NCBI GenBank assembly: GCA_030549495.1
Contig: JAUIRK010000897.1
Span: forward strand, 642,001 to 706,000
DNA length: 64,000 nt
Origin: Nectonema munidae
Taxonomy: Eukaryota; Nematomorpha; Nectonematoida; Nectonematidae
Direction: 5' to 3'
Below the pieces are notes generated by a model, which saw nothing but the letters and a program-made list of their open reading frames with translations, did not search any database and was not told where the DNA came from. The position numbers and the translations under genes were made by a program. This document shows positions 50,396 through 63,184 of the stretch, in pieces. Every line of letters starts with the position of its first letter. Within the stretch, counting starts at the first letter, position 1.

Positions 50396-52140
50396 TTGGT
50401 ATAAAACAGATATTTTATTTTTTTGAAAATATTTTTGAAGCCAGTATCTAGAAGTAAACCGCAAAATCTGATTGAAGCTTTCAGATATTTTAAAACCATA
50501 AATGCCAAAACTGAGTCCAAAAATGAAACCAGCATCTTCCATTTGGCATAAAAACAGATATTTTATTTAAATTTCAAAAATATTTTTGTAGACATTAGAC
50601 GTAAATCGAACATTTGATTGATAATTTCAGACATTTAAAACCTCTAAATGCAAAAAATGATTTCAGAAATAAAAATTATCATGGTCGAATTGGTATAAAA
50701 ACATATATTTCATGTAAAATTAGAGAGAATATTTTGGGATATAGTTTTACGACATAAACCGCAAAATTGATTGATACTAGCAGTAAAATCTCTAAATGCG
50801 AAAATTGTGTTTCTATTTGCTATAAAAGCATATATTTCACGTAAAATTTGAATCAATATTTTTGAAAACAAATTTTAGAACTAAACGCAAATTTGATGGA
50901 TACTTATAGGTATTTCCAAATTCAAACTGCAAAAATTAAGTCCATAAATGAAACTAGCATGGTTGATTTGGTATAAAAACATTTTTTAATTGTAAAATTT
51001 GAATGAATGTTTTTGGAGACAATTTTTAGAAGTAAACCGCAAATTTCATTAACACTTACAAGTGTTTTCACATCCTAAAGGTAAAAAATGAGTTCAGAAA
51101 TGAAAACAGCATGATTCATCATCATTTATTTTTAGAAGGTGGTTATTCCTCGTAAAAAGGGTGCACCTTTCTTATTCAATATGGAAGCATTTATTAATTT
51201 CTTCCATTTACTTCTATCCGCATTATCTTTCTCCTCTAAATTAAATCTTTTCAAATCTTTGTCAACCACGTTCTTCCATCTCAGGTGCGGCCTTCCGTTT
51301 TTGGTTGTTCCTTCTATTTTCATCTTTGTCTTTTCCATAATTCATAAGATTTTGTTGGAGCAGAAGTTTTACTGCCGGATGCCCTTCCTGAAGCAAACCC
51401 TCCTCCTTTCTCACTCTGGGCTTGGGACCAGACGATGGTAGATTTGGTGGAAAACAGCATGATTGATTTGGTATAAAAACATATATTTCATGTAAAATTG
51501 AGAGAATATTTTTGGAGATAGCTTTTAGAAGTATACCGCAAATTTGATTGACATTGACAGATATTTTAAAACCTCTAAATGTGAAAAATGAGTTCAGAAA
51601 TGAAAACAGTATGATTGATTTGGTATAAAAACATATATTTCATTGTAAAATTTGAATGAATGTATTTGGAGACAATTTTTAGAAGTAAACCGCAAATTTA
51701 ATTAACACTTATAGGTATTTTCACATCCTAAACGTAAAAAATGAGTCCAGAAATGAAACCAGCATGGCCGATTTAGTATAACACATATATTTCATTTTAA
51801 AATTTGAATGAATGTTTTTGGAGCTAATTTTTAGAAGTAAGCCGCAAATTTGACTAACACTTATAAGTATTTTCAGATACTAAACGTAAAAATTGAGTCC
51901 TGAAATGAAACCAGCATGGCGGATTTAGTATAACACATATATTTTATGTAAAATGTGAAGGAATGTTTTTGGAGACAATTTTCAGAAGTAAACCGCAAAT
52001 TTGATTAACACTTATAGGTATTTTCAAATCCTAAATGTAAAAAATGAGTCCAGAAATGAAAACAGCATGACCAATTTAGTATAAAAACATATATTTTATG
52101 TAAAATTTGAAGGTATATTTTATTTGATACATTTTTGATC
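50380..52140 (+). repeat. 152-bp tandem array
   Basis: The block GTCCAGAAATGAAA(A/C)CAGCATG recurs near 50515, 50663, 50951, 51083, 51595, 51748, 51900 and 52051, with a degenerate unit near 50800. Right-hand spacings are 153, 152 and 151 bp. Each unit contains TTTGGTATAAAAACATATATT, TTTGGAGACAATTTTTAGAA and TAAACCGCAAATTTGATT. The right units are the most alike. The LINE fragment at 51117-51449 interrupts it. No coding sequence. Confidence 0.9.
51117..51449 (-). mobile_element. LINE 3' fragment inserted in the 152-bp array with a 15-bp duplication
   Basis: GAAAACAGCATGATT occurs at 51102-51116 and 51450-51464, flanking the insert. The minus strand encodes TKNGRPHLRWKNVVDKDLKR then DRSKWKKLINASI, the GRPxxRW...D end of a LINE reverse transcriptase. 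Upstream it holds GGTCCCAAGCCC and GGAAGGGCATCCGGC, blocks I recognise from LINE 3' regions of many animals. The 3' end carries an ATG-rich run (ATGATGATG), as some RTE-like LINEs do. It is 5'-truncated. Confidence 0.75.
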
Positions 52141-52440
52141 AATCAAAATTTTAATTGACATTTTCTAAAAAGTAGCCATGATTATTGAAAAAATTAAATA
52201 TATAAAGTGCTATGCGTTCCAAACTGTATATAATTATAATTTTCAGGGTATTATATAATATAGATCTTAAGTTATAAGGTTAAGTACAGATATTGTCAAA
52301 ATTTTAATTTTGATTGACAGTTTTGGACATGAAAGGGTATTCCACTACCATCAAAATGGTTTCAAAAGATGCAGCTAGCAATTTTAGTAAAAGTCACAAA
52401 ATTTGAAAGGATATGATTCAGCCAATTTTCTACAATTAAT
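52141..52440 (+). repeat. Single-copy tail of the 152-bp-array family
   Basis: It directly follows the array and matches 40490-40812 in reverse complement and 45330-45450 in part. Constant array-plus-tail order at two loci indicates one composite element. Confidence 0.7.
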
Positions 52441-52479
52441 TTTTTAACGCCCCTTCCCCCCAACACTAATAGGGTTAAT

Positions 52480-52690
52480 GAAGTTAGGTTGGGGTAAGTA
52501 AGTATGTATAAAGGATGGAGAGAGAGATTTATAAGTTAAGTTATATCGTTTTTAGAATTTCCTTCAGTTGTAAATTCAATGGTAAGCATTTGGAAGAGGC
52601 AAGTTAAACTCTCAATGATGGCTATGTGGGTACTGTTAGTGAACGTGGAAAATATTTCGTCTAAATAACATTTTAAACAGAAAAATTTTT
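52480..52690 (-). mobile_element. Possible third scrap of the RNase H-type LINE
   Basis: GTTAGGTTGGGGTAAGTAAG resembles the tail tract, and CAATGATGGCTATGTGG resembles part of the RNase H region near 49870. The similarity is weak. Confidence 0.3.
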
Positions 52691-53109
52691 TTTTAAATAT
52701 TTTATTAAAATCGTGATTTTGACTAAGACTTTTATACCGAAATCAGGAATCGCATTGATGTGTCTAAATCGGTATAATCCCTCCAAAAAGAGATATTTGT
52801 CATATATAAAAATCCTAAATTCCAAATTCATGATTTAGGTTAAGTCAAATTGAAGAAGAGTAAATTGTGATCTGTTAATCAATTTTTTTGGGGAATTTGC
52901 CTTTATCCTTTAATTATCAATAATTTTTAGGTCATGTATTTTGCATATGGGTGATACATATTTCACTTTGTGCATTTCTAAAATACTAGCAATAATGTCC
53001 ATTATGAGCAATAATGGGCAAAAAGTTTTTTTGTTGATTTGTTAATAAAAATATAATATATATAAAGTTTTGTTATTTTTTGAATAATTCTTCTGATTTA
53101 AATCTTTAG

Positions 53110-53480
53110 ATCTAACTTAAATTACTTTTTGTCTGGGAACATCATCTTCTTCTTTACAGCTTTATTAGCACTTTTTCTAAACGGGGTCGGTGTTTGAGAT
53201 GAGTCTCCTGCATCTGACCCTGTCCATCGCTATTTTGTTGTCAATATTGAGGTCGAGATTCTTCTTTTTGCTGTCGGCCATAATGCAGTCCTTTCATCTC
53301 ATCTTCCTCTCCTCCTTTTGCCATCAACTTGTAGGTCCATCATTTTCTTTTCAATACATTTCACCCATCTCCCGAGAACATGGCCAAACCATTTCAAGCG
53401 TTCTTCTGGAATCTTCTTGCTCACGCTTACAACTTTTGGCGTTCCTCTTATAACCTCGTTCTTTATTGTCTTTTCTCCTT
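53110..53480 (-). mobile_element. RTE-like LINE 3'-end fragment
   Basis: The minus frames read NEVIRGTPKVVSVSKKIPEE, RLKWFGHVLGRWVKCIEKKM, MDLQVDGKRRRGR, then after a frame change ILTTK..RWTGSDAGDSSQTP. In the clade this is usually NEVIRG..K...I..K..E.RLKWYGHV.RR, then GRRKRGRPK, then DR..WR..I...DPV. It is truncated, with stops. The plus-strand open frames 53190-53619 are shadows. Confidence 0.7.
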
Positions 53481-53619
53481 ATTCAGCTCATCCACCTTAA
53501 CATCTTCATTTCAGCCAATTCTAACTTCTTTTCATTGCATTTCTTTATTGGTACACTTTCTAGGCCATATAGCAAAGCTACATCGAAATATAAAAAAATT
53601 TCTAATTATTTTTAGTTGA

Positions 53620-55790
53620 ACTTGATGAGGTAGCGTTGAAGACACTAATAGTTCGTTATAATTTGGGATCAATAGAAATCGATTTTTTTTCAACTCTTAC
53701 AGAGTTTTTTGATCTATTATGTCGTTGCTGCAATCATTTACTCGTTTGTGGAATCAATTACGTCGCTGTTGCATTTTAAAATTTATATTTTCAAAAAAAG
53801 GTTGGGACATGGTTTAGCAGATCTAGTAAAATTAATGAGACTAGATTATTGATTCAAGAATTCTGCTTAGTGTAATTAGATTTGTACTAGGATCATTGCC
53901 AACTATGCCAATCATGAAATCACCAAAATAACCTTAATAAAACAAGTATAGGCGTCAGGAATGCCAAAGAGTGGGTTGATCAGGATAATGAAGAGAAGGT
54001 CTGAGAGACATCCCCTTTGTGGGAATAAAAAGGGATTGGATTTAAAAGATACCACCCTATAAAAATATTATTATTTTTGTTATTAAGTAAAAATAACATG
54101 AGTTTATAATATAATAGTTATTTACGAGCAACTAAATTCGATATATAAATTAGATATACCCTTAAATATTAACCCTCAAAGTTGCTGACAGAAACGGGGA
54201 TTTCGTTGTCCATCAAATTTTTTTTTGTCAAGACTCAAAAAAATGTTTCAAAATATAGATCTCATAAATATAAAATATTTCGAAGAAATCTTATGAACCC
54301 ATAGGATTTTCTTGCAAATAGAAGATGGATCTAGGGATTTTTAGAATTTCTCAAAATTTCGAGGTAAATGAAGTGAATCAAAATGGGCAAGAGATACGAA
54401 TTTAAAAGGAAAAATATTTCGTTGTTTATAAGTTCAAGAAAAATTAGCATTGATATTATTTATTATAGTTATAATTTTAAAAAAGTGATTGAAAAAATAA
54501 AGAACAGATTAAAAAAAATATATTTCTTGTAAAAAATATGTGCTTCAAATAGAAAATAAATTTTGATTATAAAATTATGTCACGTTTACCAAAACATAAA
54601 GTTCAAAAATATGAAAATAGAGAAGGAAGCTTTGAGACTTTTGAAATGAGCACTGTTGAGCGAATATATTGCATTGTTGCGAATTGATACGCGCCTATTT
54701 AATTTAGAGTCTTTTGAAGACGACAGCGCATCATGGCTAATCTTGTTTTCATCATTGCAGTAAGAAGAGTTGCAAAAGTATGTGCAGGTTAATTGAGTTC
54801 CTTCATGTGCCAAGGTGCACGCATTATCCCTTGGATTATGTAAACAACTTCGTGAAATGGAATGAGTTTCGAATGGATTGCCTTTGAAACCTTAAAGTGT
54901 TGTCAGATATTAACATAAAACATTGCTAAAAGATTTGGGTATAATTATCGGCGCCCCACTAAATTTTTATTAGAGTAAATAAGTTCTAACAGCTTCAGCA
55001 GAGGGCCAGAGCAATGTTACGTGTTACAGCAGAGATGCTCGCCTTGTATAACTTTTTTTCATTGAGTTATTCGATGATAGACTTTTTAAAAAATAATCTT
55101 GAATAACTTTAGCTACTAATTTGTAAAATAAATCTTAAATTTTTTTTGGTAATAATCTTTATTTACTCATTAAAATTTTTACAAAAAATTGCTCTTGTTT
55201 TAGGAAAATGTGGGCACCCTTGATTAGGTATATAGAAAAAAAAATTACGTATCATATTAAAAACATATAGATTGAGGACTAAAGATAAGGAAATGTAAAA
55301 ATACGTTTATGCATAACCCAGTGATAATAGCAAGATTTTGATTGACAATCAAGAGTACCAATTCCAACTTCAACATGTGAAGGGTCTAGTTCACACTTTG
55401 AATTTGAGCCTGTGGCGGAACATACATAGCAATGTATCGAATCAACCACAAGAACTAAAGATAAAAATAATTTATATTAAAATTTACATAAAAATAATAT
55501 ACCGATTTAATTACACATCCACAGACTGCATCCGTCATCTAAGTGGCACAGAGCCAAATTATAGGTAGAATTTATATACTCCCCCCCCTCAGTAAATTAA
55601 TCTAAAGACAAGAGCTCTATTTCTTATTGTTTATTTGCATTTCAACTCATCATTGAGCCAATCATAATAATTTTATCGTTCTGAATCTTTCATTATAAAC
55701 GATATTTTACAAATGTTGTATTTAAAAAAGATTTTCAAATGAAAGAGATAATCTGATATAACATTTATGAGTGACTGGACACAGATTATG
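53620..55790. other. Gene-free stretch, little recognised
   Basis: A 22-bp motif, AATCAATTACGTCG(C/T)TGTTGC-like, occurs in diverged copies near 53715-53775 and again near 61765-61815. A minus open frame at 54813-54586 (THEGTQ-like start, Ser/Asn-rich) has no recognised family. The start at 54171, TTAACCCTCAAAGTTG, looks like a TTAA-element end but has no partner. Nothing else is seen. Confidence 0.4.
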
Positions 55791-55798
55791 TATTTAGA

Positions 55799-57900
55799 GC
55801 AGCGCTCTTCAACCTTTTTTTTTATTTTGTCCACCCCTTGTTGGGATCTGATAAATGTTGTCCCCTGTAATTGGTAACTTGTTTTTTCTTTTTATATATA
55901 GGTTGAAAATCGAATCCTAGCCATTCTAATGTTTCTAACGTTATAAATCAACACTATACAATTAGTTATTTAAAAAAAAAGTTTGTCTTCTTATTTCAAT
56001 AACTATATAAACATTTCATATTTCCCTATATACTTAATTGAACAACACATGAAAAAATTAAACATCAGAACAAAGAAAATTTTCTTCTGAAAACAAAATC
56101 AAAATTGCAGATATGATTTTTTTGTATTTTAGCGTAGAATATAAGAAATTTTACTCAAAAAGAAAAAGGGAATTTATTTTTATCAGCAATTAATGGCCTG
56201 GTTCTGGATTAGGCGATTTTCAAATACATACGACATAAGAGCATCACAATTCAGAATAGATTTCATTTTTTTCCTTTTGATTAGAACTGAAGTTGGCATC
56301 TGCACAAATATGGATGTTAATTTCTCAGCTATTTCATTGTATTCTGGAATATTAGGCAAAAAAAATGGATTGAGAACATACATATTGGTAGTTGAGCGGT
56401 CATTTTCACTGTTTAAATATTAAAATTCAAAGTAAGATGTTTGTTGATCAAGTATGCCATTCGTATCTCCAGTGTCTGCTCTTCGTCCTGTAATTTGTTT
56501 CCAGCCGCATTCACTCACAAAGATATTTTAAGGCCTCAAAGTAAGAAAAACATTTTATTTCCACATTTGTTTTCCATTTTTTCACCTTAGGTTTGAATCC
56601 ATTTATTTTACCTATACTTTAAAAAATATGCCCCCTTTGCCTTGGTGACTGATGTTTAGCTTATTCAGGAAATCAAATAATCGTTGTCATAAAAGACAGC
56701 CTTGCCATTCAAAAAATTTCCTGAAACTAACTCCATTGTGATTTGCTTCTTTATAAAGAACACACAAATTTACTCTCTTAGTGTTAACACTCGATTAAGA
56801 ACTTTTTGCGATATAGCCAACGCATTTCAGTGTGAAAGGGGAGTTTAGTAAAATTAGCTTCCTTATATTGGTTATCATGAGCACAGATACAATTTTTACA
56901 TCATCAAGAAGTAGCTTCAAATCATTTTTCACATAAGAATTTTTAGCATCATTCAGTCGCTTTACCACTAAAGTCTCCCTGTAAATTGAAATGCGACAAA
57001 ACTTGATGCAAATGCTAGAATTTTCTTTACAACCCCATTTATTATACCAACTATTGCTTTTGCACCATCAGTAGTAACTAACTTACATTTCGCTCACTCA
57101 ATGTTTTCTTCAATTGGGAATGGAATCAGTTTTTCGAAAATATTATGTGATGTAGTTTCTACCTCCAGATGGAGGCAACACAAAAAGTGTTCAGCAATTA
57201 TTTTTATTTATAATTAACTCAGCTTTTCCTCATATATCTGTGATTTCGTTTAGTTGTATACCAAATGAAGGGGCTTGGTTCAATTTTTGAACAAGTTGTT
57301 CCTTCAAATCATTAGCTAACATCTCAGATCGGCGAGATGTTGTAGTATCTGATAATGGTGGCGAGATGTTGTAGTATCTGATAATGGTATCTGCTTTACT
57401 TTTTTCGATGCTTCTTTTCCTCAAAGTATAAGATCAGAAGTTACTTATAGCCATGGCAATACATTTTCGAGCAAGGTAAAAGGTTATTTCTTTTGCAGAA
57501 TGATATGAGTGAGACAAAGTAGATGTTTTCATGTAATTGGGGTTACTTGACCTTTAAAAGAGGACTATAATTTCCAGTACGCTCCAAAAGTTGCCTCAAA
57601 GAATTGACTTGATTTGTTTTAATGTTTAGAGTGCTTTGTTTTCAAATGATGTTCAAGTTTTGAAGTAAAATCTCTATGTAACATCACAAAAAACGTATTT
57701 TGATGGAGGAAAAGGACTTAAAGCTTCATGCAGAGGTTGGAAAAATCCAAATGAAATATTGTTAGCATTCCAACGTTTTCGTCGCTTTTTGTATAGTAAA
57801 TTTTCACCACGTGTCTTCTGTGGATCCTTGAAAAGCAGTAGTAATGGATGGGACATGATTAGTACTATAATTTTTGCCTGATTACTTCAGATTGAAGAAT
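55799..57900 (-). mobile_element. Third hAT remnant, ZBED5-like transposase
   Basis: A hAT-style end, CAGCGCTCTTCAACCT, lies at 55799-55815. The minus strand carries a start MSHPLLLLF and the first part of a BED region (KRRKRWNANNISFGF, 57680-57856). It also has RRSEMLANDLKEQLVQKLNQ then FGIQLNEITDI (57230-57340), CKLVTTDGAKAIVG (about 57060-57100) and other scraps to 56183. Stops separate all of these. A partial duplication, GGCGAGATGTTGTAGTATCTG, occurs twice near 57331-57385. The right end was not found. Confidence 0.7.
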
Positions 57901-59400
57901 TGTCATCTATTTTTTTAAAGTACCGTATTTGCCGGTGTATAAAGAGTTTTATTTTATAATATTGAATTTCATTATACCACTAGTGTTGTCTTTTGCTCAT
58001 TAATTTTTCATTCTATTTCTTTTTTAGTACTTAATTGTAGTATATATACTGTATTACGGAAGGTTATTATAAAAGAAGGCGTGGTAGCTTAATTTTCTTC
58101 TTGAGCAAATAAATAAATGTAGAAATTAAGGTGTCATTGAAAAACAAGCGGAGAATACATGGCCATTTTTTGAGCACTATTTAAACGGAACAGATACATT
58201 ATAAAAATGGAGTAGAATAAGTGGTTTATAGTTATAGTGTATAAGAAAAAAGAATAGATTACAATATAGAAGGTGCTTTTATTTTTCTTTTGGTTATATT
58301 ATTCAAGCTAACAGAGAGAAACATATTATTTTTTCTACTATATATTACTATTCTTTCAATTTAGTGTGTGCAGAATATAGAAGATATAATCCTCAACATG
58401 TAAGTATTATGCATTGCATTTGTTAGGGTTTATAAAAGAAAATATAGTTTTTATTGCACTTAAATTATTTATATATGTTGGCGCATAAGGCTAATTTTTA
58501 AGATATTTTTGTGATTAAAGAGCTAAATCTTTGTATATATTCATACTCTAAAATAATAAGTAGAATAAAAAACACAAAATTCTGTCTATATGAGATTTGG
58601 TCAAAAAAAATGCAAAATTTTGTCCAATACCTAAGAAGATTCCGTCGACACGATTTTTTTAACACACGATTGTGTTAACCACATTCAAAACTATATAATA
58701 AATAAAACATTAAAAATGTTCAGTTTATTTTTGTCAAGGAAATCTCATTAATACTAAATAAACTGTGAGATTTGAAAAAAAGTCCAATCACTTAATAAAA
58801 AAACAAACAATTTTTTAGTCTGTAATCCTAAATAAATTTTTTTTAAAAAAATCTACAAAAAACAATATCAAATTATGGAAATAATCTTGTATTTGTCAAC
58901 GAAATCTAGTTAGGATTGTCGCGAAGTATTGTATTTTAAATTAAAAAAAGCTGATTGAACAAAGAAAAATTTAACAAAGGATGCGCGATTATCCTAAACG
59001 ATGTCAACCAAATAATCATTTCCCATTAAAAATTAAAGCAAGCGGTGGAGATTTAAAGAGGGGAACCCCCCCCCCATGTGTTTAGGGGAGGGCGAAAACC
59101 TGCCCCCCTCAATAATTTTCTATAAGTAAGAGTTGTGTTGTTTATAAAAATTATGATGATCGCATTTTTCTATCGAACATATTTTACAGAGATGGTGAGG
59201 CTATATAATAATAATCCATTGTTCAATATGGAATAAGTAAGAATGTTTATCACAGTGTCTCCTTTTTGTAGTATTTTTGGCAAAAATGTTGATGATCCAC
59301 TAGATTTTCTCATCTTCTGTCACAGTGATTCTATTTCTCTCTTCCGCTTTCTCTGCTAAAACTTCAAGCTCTCTTCTTTCATTCAAGCCCTCTTCTCTTG
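57901..59400. other. Gene-free stretch
   Basis: A+T-rich, with one G+C island at 59055-59115 (a C-run and G-runs) that resembles the ends of the small elements in this window. No reading frame of note. Confidence 0.5.
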
Positions 59401-59419
59401 TTAAGCTCTCCTATCTCTC

Positions 59420-59618
59420 CAGTGACGTAGCTAGGCTGGGGCATGAGGGGCCGTGCCCACACTCCTATATACCTCCTGGTGCCCCCATGACTCTTATACG
59501 ATATCAGTTTTTGAAAATTTCTCCTATGAAAGGATCAAGAAAGTATAAATAATGTTGCCCAAGTTTTTTGTTTTTAAATAGTGCCCCTTCTATCAACTTT
59601 TTTTTGGCTACACCACTG
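59420..59618. mobile_element. Small hAT-type non-autonomous element
   Basis: The left end CAGTGACGTAGCTAGG and the reverse complement of the right end, CAGTGGTGTAGCCAAAA, follow the common hAT CAGTGGCGTAGC pattern. It is 199 bp long. The flanking 8-mers TATCTCTC and CTTCTGTC agree at five positions, so any target duplication has decayed. The open frame across it (59325-59552) is chance. Confidence 0.7.
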
Positions 59619-60130
59619 CTTCTGTCTAATTTGCATTTAGAGTTAAATTAAAATAGTTTTCAATCGTTACAATTTTATATCAATGAATATTGTTAGACTC
59701 GCGCTAAGAATTTTATTTCAACAAAAGTCACTTAATCTTTATCACTACGTTTGCTACATTTTGTAACATTTGAAAACTTTAATTTTTTCAAGTCAAGAAA
59801 TTTTTTCAATAGTTATTTGGGAATGAATATTTTGATTATCTATTCAGTTTAAAAAGCAAGAATACTCTATTTGCTTAATATTTGAGCAGAGATATTTTCT
59901 ATAATGTTCGATTGTTAAATTTTATAACACTGCACGTAATCAAATCACTTTTTTTAAGAAAATTTGTTGATTATTATTATAAAAATATAATATCGAAACA
60001 AAATGTTTCAGTTGTTAAAAATGTACTTGATCTATTTATGACAGTTGTCAGAATTTTATTTGTAGACAGAAATATTAAAAAAAAAACGCAATGATTTTCT
60101 TTTCTCGTATACTTTGATTTATGTTAGTTG

Positions 60131-60401
60131 GGTCCTCGGACATTTCGTCCCATTATTTTCATAAAACAGTTCGTCCCATTATTTTCATAAGACAGTTCGT
60201 CCCATGGACAATTCGCCCCATTATTTTCATTAAGAGATAAAATGATTAATTTGAAATAATTTAATAGAGATAAAATAAAATGGAATATAAAATTTTTTAA
60301 TAATTTTAAACATATAATAAGCAAAGATGGATGAAACAAATAGCCTATGAGACAATTTGTCCAGGGGGCAAATTGTCTATTGGGCGAAATGTCTGTCGAC
60401 C
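60131..60401. mobile_element. 271-bp inverted-repeat element with internal repeats and 8-bp duplication
   Basis: The ends are GGTCCTCGGACATTTCGTCC and, in reverse complement of the right end, CGGTCGACAGACATTTCGCC. The flanks GTTAGTTG (60123-60130) and GTTAGTTT (60402-60409) match at 7 of 8. Inside the left half, the unit TTCGTCCCATTATTTTCATAA occurs three to four times; GGGCAAATTGTC and GGGCGAAATGTC lie at the right. No protein is seen. The superfamily is uncertain. Confidence 0.75.
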
Positions 60402-60409
60402 GTTAGTTT

Positions 60410-63184
60410 AAATAATTTTTTAATTATAAGGGTTAGCTACTTAAACGTTGGCTTTTCCTGCTTATAAAAATTTGAAAATATCAAATAAACTCTCATTCTT
60501 TATGGCTCCAATTATTTTGAAATTATTCTGAGAACAGACGGTTCCATTTTAAAATAGTGAAATTGCTTTATTAGTTTATTTTGTTTCCTTTCTCTCTTAT
60601 GTTAATTATGTAGCAAATTTTTCAATTTTGAATAAAAGGTAAGGTGCAGCGGGTGTATTTTCATTGACAAGGCACTGATGTACCGCTTATGTCAAACTAT
60701 GGACAAATTCATATCGATGAGGAATCAAATCCAGAGGCTTCCGTGCTGAGTCCATCATCTCAACCAACCTGTTATGCCACACATAGAGTATGCTGTAGGG
60801 GATACGTCAAATTAGTTTTCAAAAAACTTATGTTATGCTCTAAAATTTTTTAGTTTTTGTTGAGGCTCTATAACTTTTTTTCCTTAAAAGTTATTATAAA
60901 AGGCAAATCATTGCAAAATGTTAAAAGTTATTTTACCTTTTGTAGATTTTTGTAGCTTGTATCAATTTAGCTTTTAAACTATTTTTGAATAATGCTGAGG
61001 TAAAATGAAATAATGCGATCTTAATTTTTTGTTTTATTTTTGTTTGCACAATTATAACTTCATTTTATACCCTTGCCCCTGAATCAATCACATTTTTTCA
61101 TATAAACATCGCAGGGTGTCTAGTAGACCCTTTGCCTTTAGACTACATTCACTCATATAAAACTATCCAACCTTCAGTTATTCGTTTTCTCTATGAATCA
61201 AATATCCTTTCATCAATTCCTGTAATGTGCCTGGTAGACTACTTCATTTTTCAAATAAAAAGCCTATTCCACCCCCTAACAATTTTGGATTTTTTTAAAC
61301 TAGTGTATATTCGATATGCAAATTTAATTAAAATATTTTCGCTGGAAGTATAGTATTTAAATTCACAAATTTTTTTTAAAAAATCTAAAGTAGTCTTATA
61401 AATTTAGGACTTTAGGTATGGGCTGAATACACTCTATTTTAAAGAATTGCTTGAATATTTGGTCTCCCGTGGTATTTCCAGACCACTAATTTTGAAAATT
61501 GCAACAAAAAAATTTCGCCCCCAATAATTTTGAGGATGTGCGACCCTGGTTTAATTATGCGCATAATTTAACAAAAAATTATAAATGCTTTCAAAATATA
61601 TTAAAATCTGCTTCAAATGTATAACGAACTATTAAATGTAATTTAAATGTCACTCTTACACAAATTTATAAACCCATAATAGAAAAAATTTTATTAGTAT
61701 ATTATTCTACCCTAAATTTTTTATGCCATATTATTAGTATTTAAAGAATATTTAAATACAGGATTTTTCAATCAAGTACGTCGTTGTTCCAATCAATTAC
61801 GTTGCTTTTGCATTTAATAAATGTTAACGTATATAAATAAGTAGACTTAATTTAAATGTTTTTCTACATAATTTTCAGTCATTGTTGAAATTTCTATGAA
61901 AATAAATTTTGTATTATAATTATTCATTTAATAATTACAAAAATTTTAAATTTATTGAAAAAAAACAAATTTTGTATAATGTATGTTAAGCATTTTAGAT
62001 ATTTTTACCTTTAGATTGAAAAGGAGTTTATCAAACATTTAAGGAAGTAAACATTATTTCTTCCTCTAACAGTGAGAAATCAAAAAAAAGAAATCTAGAT
62101 GTTAAAAATCTATGGTATTCATTTGTAAATCATAATAGCCAATTAATTCTGATGAATAAAACATTTTTTTTTAATTTTGAAATTCCTCATCTAGGTTATG
62201 GTTAGTGATAATCATTAAATTATCAAACTTTTTCCTACAAATGCTACTTTAAAAAAATAGGATGAGTACATAAAAATAAAACATCAGTTGTAATCTAATC
62301 AATAGAGTAATGTATTATAAATTTTCCGTTATTTATATTATTAATTATTTATCTTGTATTAAACAGTAATCATTATATTTTTTACAAATAGTTTTGTATA
62401 TGAATCTTCTACTTTTTAATAAATATCGTCTGATTTTTCTGGTCACGAAAAATAAAATGGAAGTAAAATCTTAGAAAAAAATAGCAGCTATATCGAGGGA
62501 CAACAAAATATATAATAAAAAAATAAGAAAGGGAAAAAATAAAATTATAAGAAATTCAAATAAAACACAAAGTATGTCTATATATTACCATTAGCAATAA
62601 ATGAGATAAAAACCAAAAAAAGCATAACGATCCTAAGAATTTAAGTTATTTTTGGACGGAATAGAAATAAAAAAATCATTTAAAAATTCTATAATAATTT
62701 TATGAATGAATTAATGATTTTTTTTACATTATTAATTTTAAAAAAAGACAATTAAAAATTAATTTATTTAAATAGTTATAACCAAAATGCAAAAACAGCA
62801 CTATAGTCTGTTTTTGGAAGATTTAAAGTATTACAAGAATGCGAATTTAAATTATTGTATTGAACTTTCATGTGAAACTTCTATTTACTTAAAATAAATC
62901 CAGATATAGTGTAGGTCCTGAGTTATTTACAAAAAAATTATTTAGTAATAAAAAAATAAGAACATTGAAATACCATATTATTGATATGACCTTATGTATC
63001 TTGGTCCACATAGCAAAAATTAAAATATCATAATATAGCAAATTAAATTAGACTCAGAATCTAAGAATTTATTCAAAAGATAAAAATTTCATGATTATAT
63101 GGGTTTCATGCTATATTATATAAAAAATCCAATACTATATTATTTTGAAATTCTTCTCTCCTAATTTTTATATAATTTTCAAAT
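60410..63184. other. Gene-free A+T-rich stretch
   Basis: It holds one isolated hAT end (listed separately near 61500) and the 22-bp motif near 61765. Otherwise there are chance frames only, such as 61132-61353. Confidence 0.5.
61500..61548. repeat. Solo end of the old hAT family
   Basis: TTTCGCCCCCAATAATTTTG then GGATGTGCGACCCTGG matches the right end at 21645-21684 in the same orientation. No left partner is seen. Confidence 0.55.

Noticed and set aside
50231-50542. 103-residue minus frame as a host gene
   Set aside because: It mixes array repeat sequence with a decayed LINE reverse transcriptase end.
53190-53619. Plus-strand Ser/Phe/Leu-rich frames that look like membrane proteins
   Set aside because: The minus strand encodes a LINE reverse transcriptase end; the hydrophobic frames are its complement. 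The same applies to 42632-42943.
54586-54813. Host exon on the minus strand (Ser/Asn-rich 75-residue frame)
   Set aside because: No family resemblance, no good splice sites, and no neighbour exons found.
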